Positions 26,423-28,117 of a DNA stretch of 28,117 bases are shown here, piece after piece. Below the pieces are notes generated by a model. The model was not told the origin of the DNA. It saw only the letters and a program-made list of their open reading frames with translations, and made no database searches. A program made the position numbers and the translations under genes. Origin of the DNA: Bacteroidia bacterium (lineage in GTDB: Bacteria; Bacteroidota; Bacteroidia; AKYH767-A; OLB10); assembly GCA_025450095.1 (NCBI GenBank), contig JANWID010000283.1:1-28117 (forward strand), written 5' to 3'. Each line of letters begins with the position of its first letter. The stretch's first letter is position 1.

Positions 26423-26452
26423 GGATGCTGAGATATTCCTAACTTAGCATCC
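26423..26452 (+). promoter_or_regulatory. Stable hairpin just upstream of the deacetylase-like gene
   Basis: GGATGCTGAG (26423-26432) pairs with CTTAGCATCC (26443-26452), ten pairs including one G-T wobble, with a 10-base loop. It ends ten bases before the ATG and has no T-run after it. It could affect translation initiation, protect the mRNA or end the radC message inefficiently. Confidence 0.4.
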
Positions 26453-26462
26453 GCTTCCGGAT

Positions 26463-27776
26463 ATGACTACTGACACGCTGGTAATATTTTCATCGGGTAT
26501 CACTACGCGGCTGAAATATATTTTCGACCTGCTTTTCACCCAAATACTTTCTATACCATACCGGGTGGTAACCAATGAAACTGAATTCAAGACCTGGCAA
26601 GGACCGAAACTTAATTATAGCGATCACCCAATAGGTGATGAACTGTTTATATATGCGACACGGCTGTTATTTGAAAAAGGAATTGAAGACCAGCAAATAA
26701 ATGTTTTTGAATGGCAACAATTAAAAGCATTCTTTGCTACGCATCCCAAATATGTTTTGCCTTTCGATCCTTTTGCTGCTTCATTTTATTTGGTAAGCAG
26801 ATACGAGGAATATCTCCCCCATCTCCGGGATGATCATGATCGCTACCAGACTACCGAGAGCTTGGCTTACCAGAAAAATTTTCTGAATAAGCCTTTGGTT
26901 AACCATTATGCTTTTCTCATAAGGGATCTTATAAAGTTGCGACATCCTCAAATGATTTTTCCGGAAAGGAAGTACCGCTTTATTTCAACAATCGATATTG
27001 ATAATGCATGGGCATACCTGGAAAAGGGTTTTATGAGAACCGCTGGTGCATATGCTCGCTCAGTTTTCCAGCTCGATTTTGAAGATTTTATGCTCCGCAC
27101 CAAAACACTTGCTGGAATACAGAAAGATCCTTACGATACTTATGAACTGCAGTTTGAATTGCAACGGAAATATAAATTCAAAACTATTTATTTCTTTCTT
27201 CTGGGCGAATATGGTTTGAATGATAAAAATGTTCCAGTTGATTCCAGGAAATTCCGTTCGCTTATAAAATCGATTGCAGATTATGCAGATGCCGGTATTC
27301 ATCCTTCATATGGTTCAAATAAAAATCCCGTTAGGCTGAAAAAAGAGTTGAGCGAACTCAGTAAAATACTCAAACGTGAAGTGACCCGGAGCAGGCAACA
27401 TTTCCTGGTATTAAAGCTTCCGGAAACGTACAGGAGACTGATTGAACTCGATATTACTGATGATTATACAATGGGTTACGCTCTCCAGGTGGGATTCCGC
27501 GCAAGCATTTGTACCCCTTTCTATTTCTACGATCTCGATAATGAACAGATTACAAGTTTAAAAATTCATCCGTTTGCAGTAATGGATGCTACATTGAAAT
27601 ATTACATGAGGATCGCCCCGACAGACGCCATGAACCACATACTTCCGTTAATAAATGAGGTTCGGATGGTGAATGGTGATTTTGTTACACTGTGGCATAA
27701 TGAGTCGCTTTCAGAAAACAAACTATGGTCTGGTTGGCGGACAGTTTATGAACAAATGGTAGAGGCAGCCTCCTGA
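26463..27776 (+). CDS. Polysaccharide deacetylase-like protein with a DUF7033-type N-terminus
   Basis: The 437-residue protein has an N-terminal region (about 1-170, with LFIYATRLLFE and LPFDPFAASFYLVSRYEEYLPH) that I remember from Bacteroidota proteins fused to a NodB-like fold. The C-terminal part has deacetylase-style motifs: STIDIDNAWAY with metal/catalytic Asp, GIHPSYGSN with a His, an Arg-rich SRQHFLVLKLP block, ITDDYTMGY and LWHNES with the last His. This suggests removal of acetyl or other acyl groups from a surface polysaccharide, but the motifs deviate from the NodB consensus and activity is not certain. There is no signal peptide, so it is probably cytoplasmic. The next gene starts eight bases after the stop and is likely in the same operon. 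Confidence 0.82.
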   Translation: MTTDTLVIFSSGITTRLKYIFDLLFTQILSIPYRVVTNETEFKTWQGPKLNYSDHPIGDELFIYATRLLFEKGIEDQQINVFEWQQLKAFFATHPKYVLPFDPFAASFYLVSRYEEYLPHLRDDHDRYQTTESLAYQKNFLNKPLVNHYAFLIRDLIKLRHPQMIFPERKYRFISTIDIDNAWAYLEKGFMRTAGAYARSVFQLDFEDFMLRTKTLAGIQKDPYDTYELQFELQRKYKFKTIYFFLLGEYGLNDKNVPVDSRKFRSLIKSIADYADAGIHPSYGSNKNPVRLKKELSELSKILKREVTRSRQHFLVLKLPETYRRLIELDITDDYTMGYALQVGFRASICTPFYFYDLDNEQITSLKIHPFAVMDATLKYYMRIAPTDAMNHILPLINEVRMVNGDFVTLWHNESLSENKLWSGWRTVYEQMVEAAS

Positions 27777-27784
27777 CTTAAGAT

Positions 27785-28117
27785 ATGATCTGTTACCTCC
27801 GTCATGACCAGATTGACCGGAATATGTGGGATGATTGCATTTCCAACTCCATTGATGGAATTATTTACGCGTATTCCTGGTACCTTGATATTATCTGTGA
27901 AAAGTGGGATGCCCTTGTGGAGGATAACTACGTTTCCGTGATGCCCATTAACCGTGGGAGAAAGTATCTTATGGATTATGTATTCCCGCCGTACTTTGCC
28001 CAACAACTGGGAGTTTTCAGCAGAAAAACAATTAACAAAGAATTGTGCCTTGCATTCTTTGATGCATTGCCAGTTACATTTCGGTTTATTGAAATGAATC
28101 TTCATATATCCAATAAA
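27785..28117 (+). CDS. Putative GNAT/FemAB-like acyltransferase (3' partial)
   Basis: The frame is open from the ATG at 27785 to the right edge (111 codons). The protein begins MICYLRHDQIDRNMWDDCI and continues with YAYSWYLDIICEKWDALV, VMPINRGRKY and PPYFAQQLGVFS. From memory this opening is common to a Bacteroidota family related to FemAB/GNAT acyltransferases. The acyl-CoA or aminoacyl site would lie beyond the edge, so the call rests on the N-terminal half only. Its close coupling to the deacetylase-like gene suggests both modify a cell-envelope glycan or peptide, which is inference. Confidence 0.7.
   Translation, partial: MICYLRHDQIDRNMWDDCISNSIDGIIYAYSWYLDIICEKWDALVEDNYVSVMPINRGRKYLMDYVFPPYFAQQLGVFSRKTINKELCLAFFDALPVTFRFIEMNLHISNK

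Noticed and set aside
27746..28105. Minus-strand open frame of 119 codons at the right edge
   Set aside because: It lies opposite the partial acyltransferase-like gene, whose N-terminus is family-like and spaced eight bases after the previous stop; the minus frame shows no recognisable protein.

Overview
The window looks like chromosome of a Bacteroidota bacterium. The evidence is TAnnTTTG-type promoter elements, a SusC-like TonB receptor with a carboxypeptidase-regulatory-like N-terminus, a DUF5723-type outer-membrane protein, an OmpP1/FadL-type beta-barrel, an archaeal/eukaryotic-type prolyl-tRNA synthetase and several lipoproteins of Bacteroidota style. A finer placement cannot be read from the sequence. 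No transposase, integrase, CRISPR array or rRNA is visible.

Layout. (a) 1-4798 (+): the last module of a nonribosomal peptide synthetase (condensation, adenylation, carrier protein, thioesterase), cut by the left edge, then an Sfp-type phosphopantetheinyl transferase that would activate its carrier domains. The adenylation pocket reads as Asn-specific, and the thioesterase has a Cys nucleophile and lacks the usual catalytic His. (b) 4854-11495: central metabolism. A Glu-type dehydrogenase (+) ends at a strong terminator. A UbiD-type decarboxylase (-) follows, and then enolase, a small basic membrane protein and citrate synthase (-), which read as one operon. (c) 11659-14767 (+): a three-gene module made of a Cys/His-rich exported protein, a TonB-dependent receptor and an exported HMA-domain protein, probably for copper or another soft metal. 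(d) 14778-18426 (-): a DUF5723-like barrel, a large lipoprotein and a small lipoprotein. (e) 18565-19806 (+): an M16 zinc peptidase, preceded by a palindrome and a promoter element so close to the start that the mRNA may be leaderless. (f) 19839-22810 (-): a FadL-like barrel and a Tyr/Asn-rich lipoprotein with a 24-residue repeat. (g) 22946-28117 (+): proS, an unknown protein, tRNA-Glu, rpsT, a RadC-family protein, a polysaccharide-deacetylase-like protein and the start of an acyltransferase-like protein cut by the right edge.

Most of the window is ordinary housekeeping and envelope genes. The points most worth a second look are the degenerate thioesterase triad, the basic membrane protein between eno and gltA, the metal module, the operator-like palindrome before the M16 gene and the repeat-bearing Tyr-rich lipoprotein. 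There is no gene-free stretch longer than about 300 bases; the largest gap (6267-6495) holds one terminator and otherwise nothing I recognise.
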